The translations under genes were made by a program, and so were the position numbers. From Vicia villosa (Eukaryota; Streptophyta; Magnoliopsida; Fabales; Fabaceae), in contig NC_081183.1 of the NCBI RefSeq assembly GCF_029867415.1, positions 145,138,798 through 145,202,797 of the forward strand: a DNA stretch of 64,000 nt, given 5' to 3'. Under the pieces are notes generated by a model. The model was not told the DNA's origin. It made no database searches and was given only the letters and a program-made list of their open reading frames with translations. The first letter of the stretch is position 1. Every line of letters starts with the position of its first letter. Shown here piece after piece: positions 37,640 to 50,090 of this stretch.

Positions 37640-38790
37640 GAAAGATTATGAGTTTTAAATATTAGTACCTTTATTTTAAATTTTGTTTTGTCCCTAAGAG
37701 ACTTAGACCCATTAGTTTCTATTTCCTCCAAGTGGCGTAGGCCCATTAACTGCTAGTATTTATATTGTAAGTGTGGGACTGATTATGATATGAAAATTCA
37801 GAATATATTTAATTTTCTTAGTTTATAATTTTATTTCTAATGTCTCATGGTGAAACCCTAATAGGCAGTAGCTGCAGAACCAAACTTCCATCATTGGTGT
37901 TTTCATCACCTTCCTCAATGCCTCCTAAAAAGGATATCTCTAACCCAAAAGACCTTGAGAGTCCAATGAACACACAAATTTACGGCTGGATGATCTCATT
38001 TTGTCCAACCGCAACTTTGAATCTGCCATGGAACAAGACAATCTCAACCTTGCACGTCAAATCTGTGAGCTAGACAGCATCGTTAACGAACGGCTGCAGG
38101 CTGGTTTTGCAGAACTCAACAAATAGATGACTCAACAACTCAGTCAGCAGTTTACTGCCATGACAATCACTATTTCTCCAAGCTGATCTGCAACACCAGG
38201 TATTGCTAGCTCCCTTTTACAACCAACAAGCTCTGAAAAATGTTGTTATTAGCCGATCTTTCCCATTATTACATATCCCCTTACCCACCGGCCAGGCTCA
38301 AAACCGTGTTAGCCCCTCTAACAACCAACTTTCTATACCACACCCACAACCACAACCACAACCTTCCATTCCCCAAACACAACCCACAGTCCACCCTGGC
38401 AGTTCTGCATTCACAACTTACCAAACAATTTCATTTCAACCCCCATTTTCCCAACCCATTCACACAACCCCATTTCAAATCCCATTTTCCCAATCCATTC
38501 ACACATCCCCATTTCAAACCCCTTTTACCCAACAGAATCAACTTTTTCCCCAATTTTTACATCAACCCAACTATACTCACAATGCAATGCGGAACCCTAA
38601 AATTGAATTGGGAATTTTTGACGTTACAGATGCTTTGGAATGGTTATTCCAATAAGAACAATTTTTTGGATTTTACAACATTCCAATTGAAAATCGACTA
38701 CCGATGGCTGCTTTGTACATGAAGGGAGAAGCCCTTAGTTGGTATAAGTGGATGTTTCAAAGTCAACAATTAACGAAGACTTATGCTTAA
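37640..38790 (+). pseudogene. Ty3/gypsy LTR end plus gag fragment
   Basis: LTR-like sequence (37640-37830) is followed by a broken gag. 37840-38073 starts MSHGETL and includes MPPKKDISNPKD. 38203-38655 has a Pro/Gln/Phe-rich linker and then NPKIELGIFDVTDALEWLF. In a second frame to about 38760 come the codons for MAALYMKGEALSWYKWMF. These are typical retrotransposon gag phrases. The match ends abruptly near 38785, indicating truncation. Confidence 0.6.
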
Positions 38791-39780
38791 GCAACCTAGC
38801 AAAAGACTTCCTTTGCCCAAGCAACCTAGCGAGAGACTTCCACTAAACTTCTAAACAAACAGTTTAGATGAATAGACAACAAGATGCACCATATACAAAA
38901 TCGGAGGTGCACAAAGAATACAACACAAATGAAGACTTTAACACTTGAGATTTCTAAGATATATAAGGATAAGAAATATATAGATTATGTGCAATACAAC
39001 ATCAATATATACGAAAGATGTTCTGTTTAATGTTGTTTTTAGTTCGAGTTGTTGAATGTTTTTCTTCCTTCAAATCTTCAACTCCTTATATAGAGGCAAC
39101 AAAAGAGTCGTTGGAAGATGACTTGCACACATTTTTTTTTGTTGAGAAGTAGTTCCAAGAGAGAGGCGTTGGAAGTTGATTTGTTAAAATTTTCTTTCTA
39201 TGTGTAAAGACTTTGTCCAATGCATCTTTCTTCATACTAGGTATCTACCAATATGTTGGAGCAGACTTAAGATGTCATGTCAACTTTCCTTAAGCCTTGC
39301 ACTGCGGAAACTCTAGTTGACTTTCTCTCAAAATCTGACTTTGACAAGATGGTTCTCCTTTAGAGACTGAGTACGACTAAGAGGTTAAGTACCTTTACCC
39401 TAGGTCTTCAGAATCTGAGTTGTCACCAGAAGTAGAGATATAAATTATGAGTCACCAAATTTTGAACCATCAAAATATGAGAAATTTAGGTTCTCTTCAT
39501 AAGCTCTTTATTAGGGTCAGAATCAAGTTGATTTTTAAACTTATAACCATTCACACTTAAACAAATATTAATATACTCAATTGTTCTTTAAATACTTAAT
39601 TATTATCAAAGCTCAAGGGACATAAACAATTTTTTCCGAACAATACTATAGGTGATGGGGGAATTGACTTTCAATATTAATGTTTACATGGAGGTGGCTA
39701 GCTTTTGGTTTGAAATGAAAATTATTTTATAACTTCTATGAGTGATGTCATAATTCCCTATAGATTATCTCAAACGTATA
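38790..39780. other. unassigned, possibly LTR-derived
   Basis: A small direct repeat (CAACCTAGC.A.AGACTTCC) occurs at about 38799-38840. The remainder has no open frame or boundary I can support, though its composition resembles an LTR. Confidence 0.3.
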
Positions 39781-40106
39781 TAAGATTCATTTCATTTGTA
39801 TATTTTTGTTTGTATTTAAGTTAGAATACCGTGCGTTCTCATGAATACAGTTGTTGCTTATTAAAAAAATCACTTGTTCAAATTTCTTAAAAAAACAAGC
39901 ATGGAGGTTTGGTTCATGTCCACTTTTTTTTATTCGTTGGCTTCTTTTGTTTCTAAATAAGTCATCGCAACACACAAAATTTCTAAGAAAAAATCAAAAA
40001 ATTTAGAAAAGTATAACACACAAATTTATACATGATTATAAATAAAGCTTCATTTTAAACCGACACAATTTATATAATAGTATTACAATACATCATGAAA
40101 ACATGA

Positions 40107-40460
40107 TCAATAAAATGATCTGAACGAAGTGAGTCTCCTAATATGGAATAAAGGTCTATCCAAGACTTCAACTTCATATTTCTTGACAACAGATCCATCT
40201 TTCGCCGCCAACACAAGACGAAAGAATATCCCACGCACAATTTTACGTTCACCTCTGATTACTTCCACTAGACTCAACTTTTGACCAGTTAATCTCAGAT
40301 TCTCTGCCAATGCAAATTCAGCTACTCCCGTCACGTATGAATCTTTGGTGTTACTGATTGGAATCCACCTAGGAGTTCTTGTTAGAAGAGCATTAGAAAA
40401 TACTGACACAGATAAAAAGAGAAGAACAAAAATGGTAATGCTTTGAAATTTCATTGTCAC
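40107..40460 (-). CDS. phytocystatin-like secreted protein, degenerate inhibitory motif
   Basis: A single-exon frame of 117 residues. Paralogues begin MK, so the true start may be the internal Met at residue 3 (40454). A signal peptide is present (ITIFVLLFLSVSVFSNA). The core keeps VAEFALAENLRL and LSLVEVIRG. The key inhibitory sites have changed: the N-terminal Gly-Gly-Trp is TPRW (29-32), QVVAG is KIVRG (73-77), and the C-terminal Trp before Asp is Leu (VLDRP). Tight inhibition of papain-like proteases is therefore doubtful, yet the frame is open and the TATA box is retained. It is the middle member of a same-strand family with genes at 28.9 and 61.6 kb. Confidence 0.87.
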   Translation of the reverse strand: MTMKFQSITIFVLLFLSVSVFSNALLTRTPRWIPISNTKDSYVTGVAEFALAENLRLTGQKLSLVEVIRGERKIVRGIFFRLVLAAKDGSVVKKYEVEVLDRPLFHIRRLTSFRSFY

Positions 40461-40545
40461 AAATATCTTTTTGGTTGAAATATAAAATTTGTAACAAAAA
40501 TATCAGGTTTTTTTTTTTTATGTATATAATGTGTGTTTTGTTGAT

Positions 40546-40553
40546 TATTTATA
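40546..40553 (-). promoter_or_regulatory. TATA box of cystatin 2
   Basis: TATAAATA on the minus strand, 86 bp upstream of the annotated ATG and matching the other two cystatin promoters. Confidence 0.65.
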
Positions 40554-40599
40554 GCATGTTATATCTTTCATGAGTTTTCATACCATGTATTTATTATAT

Positions 40600-41470
40600 A
40601 TAAGTTATTTATTTGATGAAGATTTATAAGTTATATCTATAATCTACGTATTCTTTTTATTATTTTTTAATATGAAATATAAATAAATATTATCTAAAAA
40701 ATTTGGTGGAATTATTTTTTCTAAGAATTAATAACATCCTCCTATTTATTTTTCACCAAATATATTAATTTTTTATAAATTATATTTTATTCTAAAGGAA
40801 ATATTTATCAATACTATATAGTGTGTTTTTTTACTAAATATTATAGTATATGTGTAATGTTATATAGCTATTAAACGAATCATGTTAACAATATTTACAA
40901 GTACTATTTATAAAAAGAATTTTTAAAATAAATAAAAGCAAACAATTGGTACAATAATAAATATTTGAAATAATTTTAAAATTAAATAATTTTTTAAATT
41001 TTTGATATCCAATTTTTTTTAATATAATGATAAAATATTTAAAATAACATTTTAAGAATAACTATTCAAATCAATTTTTATTTAAAGTATTTTATAAAAA
41101 AATCTTTATAAATTTTTTTAAATAAAAATATTTAACACTATGATTTTTTTTTTACAAAAGCACAGATAAACTGGTCCATTATCTCTTTTTATAAAACTTA
41201 TTATAATAATTAATATAATTTTTAATTATTTAACATCATTATAACTTCTTGGGAGATTTCTAACTCCCCACTCTGATCTCTTAATAACGTACTGTCGATA
41301 ATATATGTTTTTTTTAGTGAAGTTACAACATTAACTATCACAAAATCGATAATATTGAATTAATTAATATTTTAATGTTAGTTTCGTAATCTAAAAATGT
41401 GTGATCTATTAATCATTATAAATCATTTATATTAATTAAAAATTATTTGATATGTCAATTGCATAATTTT
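40600..41470. other. AT-rich intergenic, nothing recognised
   Basis: Very AT-rich upstream flank of cystatin 2. No gene, RNA or transposon boundary could be supported. Confidence 0.45.
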
Positions 41471-41543
41471 TGTGTGTAACCTCCTCGTTTCTTTATTTCT
41501 CCATTATGTGAGCTTTTTTCCTAAAATTTTAATCCTATGTTAC

Positions 41544-41652
<109 letters not shown>

Positions 41653-41659
41653 TGTTGTA

Positions 41660-42447
41660 ATCATATTTACCATAAATACAAAATGAAAGATATTGAATTT
41701 AAAAGGATCACTACTATAAAATTTATCTATCATTTCGATTGGAAAAAAGATTTCACTACGAATAGTTGTCCGTAGTTTCAAATGTTGTTATAGAAAGTAC
41801 GCTATTTTTCCGTCTGGTAAATAGTTGGCGTGAAAAACTAGATAGGGCGCCATTTTTTCCACTGTTGGACCGGCCAACCGTAAGGAAAAGTGGCTTGGTC
41901 ATAGGTTCAAATCCTAGCAAAATTATTCTAGCTTTTCAAAATGGTGCATTCGACTGATTTTTCATCTTAGTTAGAAGTTCTAACTGATGTGGAATATAAC
42001 GCCCTGACTTTTCTCCACTATGAAACTCTCAACTGTGAAAAAATGTAGAGCCCTAACTTTTTCCCATGATTAAAATTCTCAGTCGTTAAAATATTATTTA
42101 TTTTTAATTTAAAAACATAAAAAGGAATGAGCCACTAGCTTCTATCAATTTTGGGTTGAATTTAGAAGCATAAGAATTTATATTTTATTATCTTAATTAT
42201 TTTATAAAAATATAACCATTTGTTCCACAAAAAAGAAAATAGTAAATGATAAAAAAAATATTAAAATGGAAGCAACACAATATATTGTTTTATTTTCATT
42301 TTCATTTCGTTGAGTCCAACATGTCAAGAACATAATAGAGTGCCAGGAGTTACAACCTATAAAAGATTACTGTTGAAGTATGTCTTAAAGCCCAACATGT
42401 TTTCAGTGATGAAGAGAAAGAAAATATATTTCGAGTTTGTCAAAACT
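41660..42447. other. intergenic, nothing firmly recognised
   Basis: Contains a B-box-like GGTTCAAATCC at 41904-41914 without other tRNA features. No supported gene. Confidence 0.4.
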
Positions 42448-42452
42448 CAAGA

Positions 42453-44935
42453 TGTAATATCCTGATTCTCTGACACCGGTAATTATCATTTAAACGGGTT
42501 AATTGACAAATAAGAAAGAATGGTTGGAATCACAAGAAATAGTTAGAATGTGATTACATGGTAAGTTGGTAAATACCACTTAGTTAAAGGATAACATGGT
42601 CATTTCCACTTGAATAAGTGTATTAAGGGTTTGTTTGGATGCATATTTCATTACCTTATTTCACCGGATCATATTTTGAGTAGAAGCAAGAAAGAGAAGA
42701 AAAAGAACTCAAGTGTATCATGTTCATACTTTCATTTTCGTACTTCATGGTGCAGCTCCATCAAACAGGTCATTACTTTTTACTCGTAACTCCGATTTAA
42801 GAAATTTTTGAAGTTCTGGAATCTACACGAAATCCCCTTTAATTTGATATATTATTTCATATTCATGAGTTTTGTATTGAAGAGGAAAACACGAATTGAA
42901 GTTCAGGAAATCTTGCTGGAATTGGACCAAAGTGTGGTTACGGGTTTGACAATGTTGGAGGTAGAATCTTGGCCAAAATGGGAGTTCTAATGCAACATGT
43001 ATATTATCCAAACCTCCATTAAATCTAGGTGAATTCTATAGGTAGGAACTTGGGGTAGGAGATTTGGGAATATTGCATGAAATGGGTTTTAGGATTTTGA
43101 TGATAGTTGATGCTGCATGTTGGTAATCTAAGCTCTTTTTGTTAAATCTCTGTTATAAAATATCCATGCATGAATTAGATGTTATTAGAATGATGAGTAT
43201 GTTTTGGATTAAAATGAATTGGAGTTTGAATCTTTAAAATGTAGATTTTTGGAGTTTGTCTGTCATGTATCCGGTTATATGGTTGATGTAATCGGTTACA
43301 TGTGTGAAAATGGTGAAAAACGCAGTTTTTGGGTCATGTAACCCGTTACATGATTCATGTAACAGGTTACATCACTATTTGGGCAGTTTTTTTAAACATC
43401 GAAAATTCATAACTTTAACATCGTTTATCCCTTTGACGCGAAGCTTATATCGTTGGAAAGATAATAAGACGTACTATCTAGGAAAAGTATCCCAGATATT
43501 AAAATATCGTTTTTGATATACCTGAAGCACATTTAGACAAATGTTATGAATGGAGTTTTGTGTAACCTTTTCCCCGCGAGCAGTTTCCTTCCGAATAGGG
43601 AACCGAATGCCACCTTAGTCGTGTGAGACTTGTTTATATTACATTTGAACATGTATGTTATATATGATCACAGATGTATTATTTCTCAATATGTGGATTA
43701 TTGATGGATACATTATGTTAAATGTTGTATTACAATCATATTATGCTTTCCGTTGTTCTGGTTGAACATTCGCAAGTTGTGTGCCTGTGTGGCTTGATGT
43801 TGTGTGCTTGATGATGTGACTGATGTATGCTTGAATCAGAGCAGACCTGACTACTAGGTGTAAATCACGTATGACCCTGGCTTTGTGATCAACAGGTCTG
43901 CCTAGGCTTTGTGAACAACAGGCTCATACCATAACGATGTGCTTGTGAGGGTCTTAAAGGGTGTTTCCCACTTGCGGCTCACATATGCATTATCGGTATG
44001 TTATGCACACCTGAGCTACCATTGTGATGTGCTCATGGGGGTCTTATAAAGTGTTTCCCCACTTGCTGTTCACATCGGCGTGCTTGGTATGGCGGGGAAG
44101 TGATGCCACGTAGGCTACATCGCTTCGGATTAACTCACCTCTAGTGGTGTCATATAGGAAATGCCAATAGGCTTTCGCCCGTTGAGCTTGTGTAGTCATG
44201 ATGGCGTATTTGCACTCTTTGTTCACACATGCATGTAGATGATTGATGAGGTGTGGCGCCACTTATGCAAGGTCACTTCGTTAACTCGTCACGAATAACT
44301 TTCCACATAGGATCTATTTGATTCATCGTGTGGTATGCTTGTGCAAGTCTCTTGACGCGATGCACTTGGATACTCATCGAGGGTGTGATTATGTGGCTTA
44401 AGTAGGGGCATTAACGTGCTTCTGGATTCCTCTTACACGAGTACGGGACTGCATACTTGTGTGTTGTTTGTGTTCTTGTTGATATCTAATTGGTTAGTTA
44501 TGGGACTTTCAATGGTGATATTGCTCTTGTTGTGTATTTGTAACCGACCGTGAGGAAAACCCCGAATCCACGTCGGATTCGTTTGTTTGTATGCACCTTG
44601 TAGAATCGAGTGAATCCATAAGACATGGGAACTCACTCAGATTTAGTAATCTCATCTCAATCCTCTTAATATTTTTCAAGAACAGGTTAGAAGTAGAAAA
44701 ATTGTTAGATGGTTTGCATTGAAGACTGTGGACGACCAGATGGCAGGATGACCTCATCAGATCTTATCTTTCACTGTGTATTACTATTGACAAGCTAATT
44801 GTATACATGTTTTTGTTGAAGAATGCAATTGTATAGGATTTTTTAATTCTTGTCATTTTTCTGCTTATGCATGTTTCTTGTACCATTTTAGCATCACTAC
44901 ATATTATTCTAGACGTATATGTACGAGGTTTTACA
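42453..44935 (+). mobile_element. solo LTR of a Ty3/gypsy-type element
   Basis: This 2483-bp block starts TGTAATATCCTGATT and ends GAGGTTTTACA. It is flanked by the 5-bp duplication CAAGA (42448-42452 and 44936-44940). No gag-pol sequence is inside. Internal features include inverted words around GTAACCCGTTACATG (43327-43371) and a duplicated GTGTTTCCCACTTGC-type segment (43960 and 44050). Removing it restores a continuous flank, as expected for a solo LTR. Orientation is inferred from LTR-like TGTAATATCC at the left edge. Confidence 0.8.
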
Positions 44936-44959
44936 CAAGAGGCCAAAAATTAACAAGAA

Positions 44960-45902
44960 TGTCCAATGCGGGCGGTTCGAGAATATCAAATTCGTCGGTT
45001 CGATTTTCCGAATCCATTAATTAATGTTAGAATAGGTATATATTAATTTAAAAATAATCTTAATTGATATAAAAAAATATTATAAGATATTTAAAATATT
45101 TTAAAAGATATTATAAGATATATACTTTCAAACCCTAAACTGAAACACTTTCAATTTCAATTTTTTAACAAACAAACCCTAAAATGAAATTGCAGATTAA
45201 CACGAAATCAGAAAAACAATATGAAGATAAACGCGAAACCAGAACCAATTTAAAATTTGTAACAACGAAACACTGACATGAAACACAAGAAAAAATTAAA
45301 ACCAAAAGGCAAACCTCTTTATCAACTTTATCAACCAGAATCAATTCGAAGTGCTCCTTGGTCTTTGCAAACTTGAGAGCAGAAGATTGTTGGAAGAATC
45401 AATTTGTTGTTGTTTGGAAAGAGAAATGGAGAAGTATAAAACCTTTTAAGAGATAGTAGAAAACATGTGTGAAGGAAGAATAGCAAGGTAGCGTGTGAGG
45501 CTCATGTATGCAGAAGGAAGAACAGTGTTTTATCATAACTTTTTACTGTTTCAAGAAATTTTGGGAGAAAGAAGATAAAAGAGCATTAGTCAGTGAGACA
45601 ATTTGGACTATATTTCGCGTGAAGAGGTATAAAGTGGTATGGCATGGTGAGAGAAAAATTAAATTTTTAGGGTTTCAATTTATGGGGTTGTGGGCCAGTG
45701 ATATTGTAATAGACATTTTGTTCCAAATTGCTTTCTCACGGGCCAGTAGTGATAAACCAAGATTCTTTTTGTTGGTTGCAACCCAATTATTTTAATAAAT
45801 AACTTAAAGACCTTTTTTACCCTCAAATATATTAATTTATACTAAGATAAACAAAGGGTATTTTTGGGTAATCCAGAACAGTAAATTTTCTTTTATTATA
45901 GA
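44960..45902 (-). mobile_element. Helitron 5' region, minus orientation
   Basis: On the minus strand, TCTATAATAAAAGAAAATTT begins at 45902 after host A. It is followed by the family words TTATCTTAGTATAAATTAAT and a leader-like stretch with intron-like sequence (45800-45180). A 95-residue plus-strand frame at 45508-45795 is antisense to this and has no recognisable domain. The 3' hairpin was not found, so the left limit is open. Confidence 0.5.
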
Positions 45903-46139
45903 TTTTTTTGTTAGGTTTTAGTTTTCGAAAATATATATTTCTTTTAGGTTTTTTTTTATGTTAATTCATCAAATTCTAGTATGTAAGACTACAATAAATA
46001 TTACGTATGTATTATATGGAATAATTTTAATAAAGGCTATTTTTACAAAAACAAAATAAATGAACAAGAGTTAAAAATAAAAATAAAGAGAATATCTCAT
46101 TACACTTCTTGAATCTTTTAGTCACTCAGCAAAATTTCA

Positions 46140-46670
46140 TTTATGCCCTCTGTTTCTGTAGATGAACTTCCGGAAGTACTTTTTTTAAAATTTAGTTTTT
46201 TCCGTGAAACTTGGGAATATCCCAAATTAACTGAAAAAATCTCAAATTAATTGAGAAAATAACAAATTAAATGAAATATTTCGTAGCTACATCTACTGAA
46301 AGTTTTGAAAATTAAGTCTTCCGTAGATATATCTATGGAATATTCTGTTATATTTTAAATCAATTACATTTCACTTTAAAATTTCATTTTTGTAAAAAAA
46401 ATTGAGTTTAGGAATGAAATATAGTTGATTTGAAAATATAACCGAATATTTCGTAGATACATATACGACACGTTGTGTTTTTAAAACCATTCGTAGATTT
46501 AGCTACGAAAGATTTTATGAACTTAATTAATTTGAAATTTTTCCGATTAACTTGAGATTTTCCCAATTAAACTATGTTTTAAAGCTTCCGTAGATGCACA
46601 TACGAAAAAAAAACTATTTTTTTTATAAAAAATACTTTGGAGATACATCTACGAAAACAGAGGGGCAGTT
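46140..46670. mobile_element. foldback-type element rich in TCTACGAA palindromes
   Basis: The ends are inverted: TATGCCCTCTGTTTCTGTAG at the left, and the reverse complement of the right reads CTGCCCCTCTGTTTTCGTAG. The interior has at least six variants of a short palindromic word resembling TTCGTAGATACATCTACGAA, at about 46277, 46319, 46451, 46491, 46588 and 46632. It has no coding capacity. No target duplication was fixed. Confidence 0.55.
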
Positions 46671-47064
46671 TTAACAAATTTATGGTGTATAAAAGATCTA
46701 AGGGGTGGGATAAGATATTTTCAAAATAAATTATATACATTTGTTAAGGCAAAATCCAAACATCTAAAATTAAAACACTAAAACCAAAATATAATATATT
46801 TATTACCAAAAAGAAAATATAATATATTTATATCAAATACATGTTTAAACTTTATTCATCAATTAATAATATTCGGAATAAAAAATTTAAGAGTGTTGAC
46901 TTTGTGACATATTTTGTTGTGATAAAATGTGTGATGTAGCGAGAGTGTGAAATAGTTTTATACTGTTAATCAATGATGATCATGTATTCCGTCAGATCAC
47001 GCTTTTATTTTTCTAAAATTAATAATATGACAGAACTTTTGATTTTCTATTGGATGACATTTGA

Positions 47065-47425
47065 TCTGTTTGGTAAAAATAGCGGTTGACTGATAAGCTA
47101 GCTTATAGCTTATAACTGATGGCTGATGGTTGAGGCTGATAACCGATAAACTAATTGAAGTGTATGATAAAATTAGCGGTTCAAATAACTTATAAATGTA
47201 AAATGACATAAATGATATTTAATACATAATTATTTAATTTAAAATTAAAATAAATTATAAAGAATAAAAATGAGTTTATGCTAAAATAATAAAGATAAAA
47301 GAGAAAGAAAAAAATGATAAGTTATAAGCTAAATGCTATTTGAAATATCATCTGGAAAATAAATTATAAACTAGTAAAATAAGTTATAAGTTACTGATGA
47401 AAAAATCGTTACCAAACAGGTCTAA
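47065..47425. mobile_element. hAT-like MITE candidate
   Basis: Terminal inverted repeats GATCTGTTTGGTAAAAATAG and, from the right end, GACCTGTTTGGTAACGATTT. It is about 360 bp with an AT-rich interior containing many AGCTTATAGCTTATAA-like words. The target duplication is unclear. Confidence 0.5.
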
Positions 47426-47449
47426 ATTGTCAAATGAGCTTATAAACTA

Positions 47450-47569
47450 CTCCCTCCGTCCTATATTATAAGCAAATTTCACCTTTTTAGATTTATTCAA
47501 TAATTAACATATCTAATCTATATACAGACTAAATACATAAAATTTACTTATAATATAAGACGGGAAGAG
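47450..47569. mobile_element. Stowaway-like MITE (Tc1/mariner), 120 bp
   Basis: It starts CTCCCTCCGTCCTATATTAT and the reverse complement of its end reads CTCTTCCCGTCTTATATTAT. It is flanked by TA on both sides (47448-47449 and 47570-47571). Both termini and the TA target fit Stowaway. Confidence 0.82.
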
Positions 47570-47711
47570 TACAAACTATAATAAATAAGCTTAAAATTAT
47601 GCCTTATTAAACAGAGTCGTTGTCAATGCATAGTTTGAAACTTTTTGTTATATATGTAAACTTATCCAAATTTAAAATGGCAAAATTCTCTGAAAGTTAA
47701 TAATAATAATA

Positions 47712-47978
47712 CTCCTTCTGTCTTACAATAGGTGTTCTTTTTAAGATTTTCATATTTTTTAAGAAAATGATTAATTATGTCGATTTCAATGATAAAATGA
47801 ATATCATTTACTAAAATAACTTTATTAATAATAGGTGATGGTATTTAAATGAATTAAAATACAATAAATAAGAGTTAGTTAGTGGAAATAAATAATAAAT
47901 ATCACATTGGTAATCTAAATGGAAAATAATTTAAGACAAATAAAAATAAAAAACATAACAATTGTGAGAGGGAGGGAA
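47712..47978. mobile_element. Stowaway-like MITE, 267 bp
   Basis: The left terminus is CTCCTTCTGTCTTACAATAG. The reverse complement of the right terminus is TTCCCTCCCTCTCACAATTG. TA flanks are at 47710-47711 and 47979-47980. It is more diverged than the neighbouring copy. Confidence 0.65.
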
Positions 47979-48479
47979 TAGTAGTTTACTACTCAAAAGA
48001 AATAAACGCATTTATAGCATATTATTACTTTCTACTATTAACAGAATTTGTTTGTTTACAGTTTTATTTTATTTCTTTTCAAATTTAGCAAAGTTGAATT
48101 GATTGAAATTTTCATTACTGTAATAAATTTTCATAAAGAACAAATCTAAATTAGACATTTTCTTAAATCATTGAAATATCAAGAATAGTTAAGCACTAAG
48201 TTATAATTTTGAACTCCTAAATCTCTTAAAGATAGTTTTATGAAATATTAATCTCTATATTTAAACACAAAAATATCTGATTTATAAAAATAAATCATAT
48301 GTTGACCATAGAATAATATATTAGTTGTTATTTAACTTGAAATACGTACTTCTATGCCGACTCTATTTTTTTTCCTAGTTCTGCTAGGGTTTGTTTCATA
48401 CTTCTCCCACTGAGAAGCTTTGGTCCTTTCTCTATCTTTTCCTGGTTAATAGGTTCGATCTATTGAGTGCTTTTATAGT

Positions 48480-50090
48480 ATGACAGCGCCTAATATCAAT
48501 AATCTATCGCTTCAAGAGGAGGAGGATGAAGGAGGGTTTTGTTTTGATTTGGAGGAAGATGGTGAGGATGTAGGGGATCTCCGGCTGTGTCTTGTAGGAA
48601 GATTTTTGTGTGACAAACCGATCCATGTTATGTCCATGAAGAAGCGGGTGGCAGATTAATGGAGGCCGGTCAAGGGGGTCGTTATCAAGAAGGCGGTGGA
48701 GGGGCTATTCCTATTTCAATTTTCCCATAAATTAGACATGGAGGCAGCGCTGAAAGGAGGGCCATGGACTTTCGGGAGTCAGTTGCTTATTATTGAGAAA
48801 TTACAAATCGGAGTTCAAATTGAAAATATCCCATTGTTTCATGTGGAATTTTGGGTTCAGGTTCATAGTCTCCCGGCAGGTTTAATGGTGGAGAAGGTGG
48901 GCAGAACAATTGCTAATTTCATAGGCACATTTGTGGAATATGACAAGAATAACAATTCTAGTTTTTGGAGGCAGTATATGCGGTTGAGAGTGAAAGTAGA
49001 TGTTCGACAACCACTGAAGAAGAATACAAGAGTCAAAAATAAAGGAGGAGAGTGGTGCACAGTCTTCTTTAAGTATGAAAATTTGGGTCTTTTCTGTTTT
49101 GTATGCGGAATCTTGGGGCATTCAGAACATAAGTGTGAAATTCGATTTGCTATGGAGGAGGATAATGGAGTTAGGGGATGGTCTAATGAGATTAGGGTGG
49201 AGAATAAAAGATATAATAATGCTTCTAGTTCCAAGTGGCTGAAAGAAGAAGGAGGGAGTACTGTTGGGATGATGGAGTCACCAATGGGTGAACAACACGT
49301 AGCGCGCGAGTTTCACGCTCAGGCAGAGGCGGCTGGAGATTCTTACCAGCGTTTAGAGGGCCCACACCAATTGGCTGTAGTGGAGGAAGCAGAGGGAGGA
49401 TCCCGAGGAAAAGCTGTATCATTAATGCACTATCAAGTCACCTCATCATTACCCATTATGAGTGTTAAAAGCACTCCAACACAGAATCATCACGTCATGA
49501 TTGAGGGGGAAATCTTAGGGAACAGCCAGACATCCAAATCATCAGCATTAATTGGAGTTGCCCCCTCACTTTTGAACCAAATTTGTGGTCCGCCCTCGTG
49601 GACAGTAACCGATACCCCACTTCTGCAACACAAAATTAACGGCCCACTTTTCCCAATCCAACCAAGCCCATTTCGACACGTGTCACCCATGCAAAACCAA
49701 GAAATAATAAACAATAACCAAATTCTCTTCCCTATATCGAACCGTGTTTCCAAGTCCAGTAACGTGAATATATTCACCACCCAAAAAACCAGTTCTTTAA
49801 CTACCAGACCACAAAAATTCAAACCAAAAAATTCTACCACTTCCAAACATGTCATTAAAAATGTAGTCACCTCCCAACACTTAACCGTTAACACCACCCT
49901 TGAGCCTAAGCCTGGGAACAGTATGTCCCAATTTTCACAGTCTGATAAAAATGGTAATGAGTCCAGTGATGGGCAATTGGAACGAAAGCGGAGGAGGGAA
50001 CAAGGTACTAGCAGTAGTGCAGAGAGTGTGGAGAATGTTCAGTCTTTTTTATCGGCACGTCCTGGCAGCCAGGACTGCCGGGACAAATGA
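48480..50090 (+). pseudogene. LINE ORF1: RNA-binding protein with DUF4283 and CCHC zinc knuckle
   Basis: The frame starts at 48480 (MTAPNINNLSLQEEEDEGG). It is interrupted by an in-frame TAA at 48657-48659 (codon 60, between VAD and WRP) and then stays open to 50090. The segment GRFLCDKPIHVMSMKKRV plus FQFSHKLDMEAALKGGPW is the DUF4283 domain found in plant LINE ORF1 proteins. CFVCGILGHSEHKC is a CCHC zinc knuckle, followed by a low-complexity Ser/Asn/Pro-rich tail. In the living element this protein packages the LINE RNA. Its TGA stop overlaps the ORF2 start as ATGA, typical of these elements. A single stop suggests recent decay. Confidence 0.85.

Noticed and set aside
38240..38722. His/Pro/Phe-rich 160-aa ORF
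   Set aside because: Alternative frame of the retrotransposon gag linker; the gag phrases lie across two frames of the same decayed gene.
41880..41930. tRNA-like T-arm (GGTTCAAATCC)
   Set aside because: Only a B-box-like word is present; no acceptor stem, D arm or anticodon arm pairs around it.
45508..45795. 95-aa ORF as a possible novel gene
   Set aside because: Antisense within a Helitron 5' leader region; no domain and no second exon found.
49490..49897. Antisense 135-aa ORF within LINE ORF1
   Set aside because: Shadow frame opposite a recognisable LINE protein, with no domain of its own.
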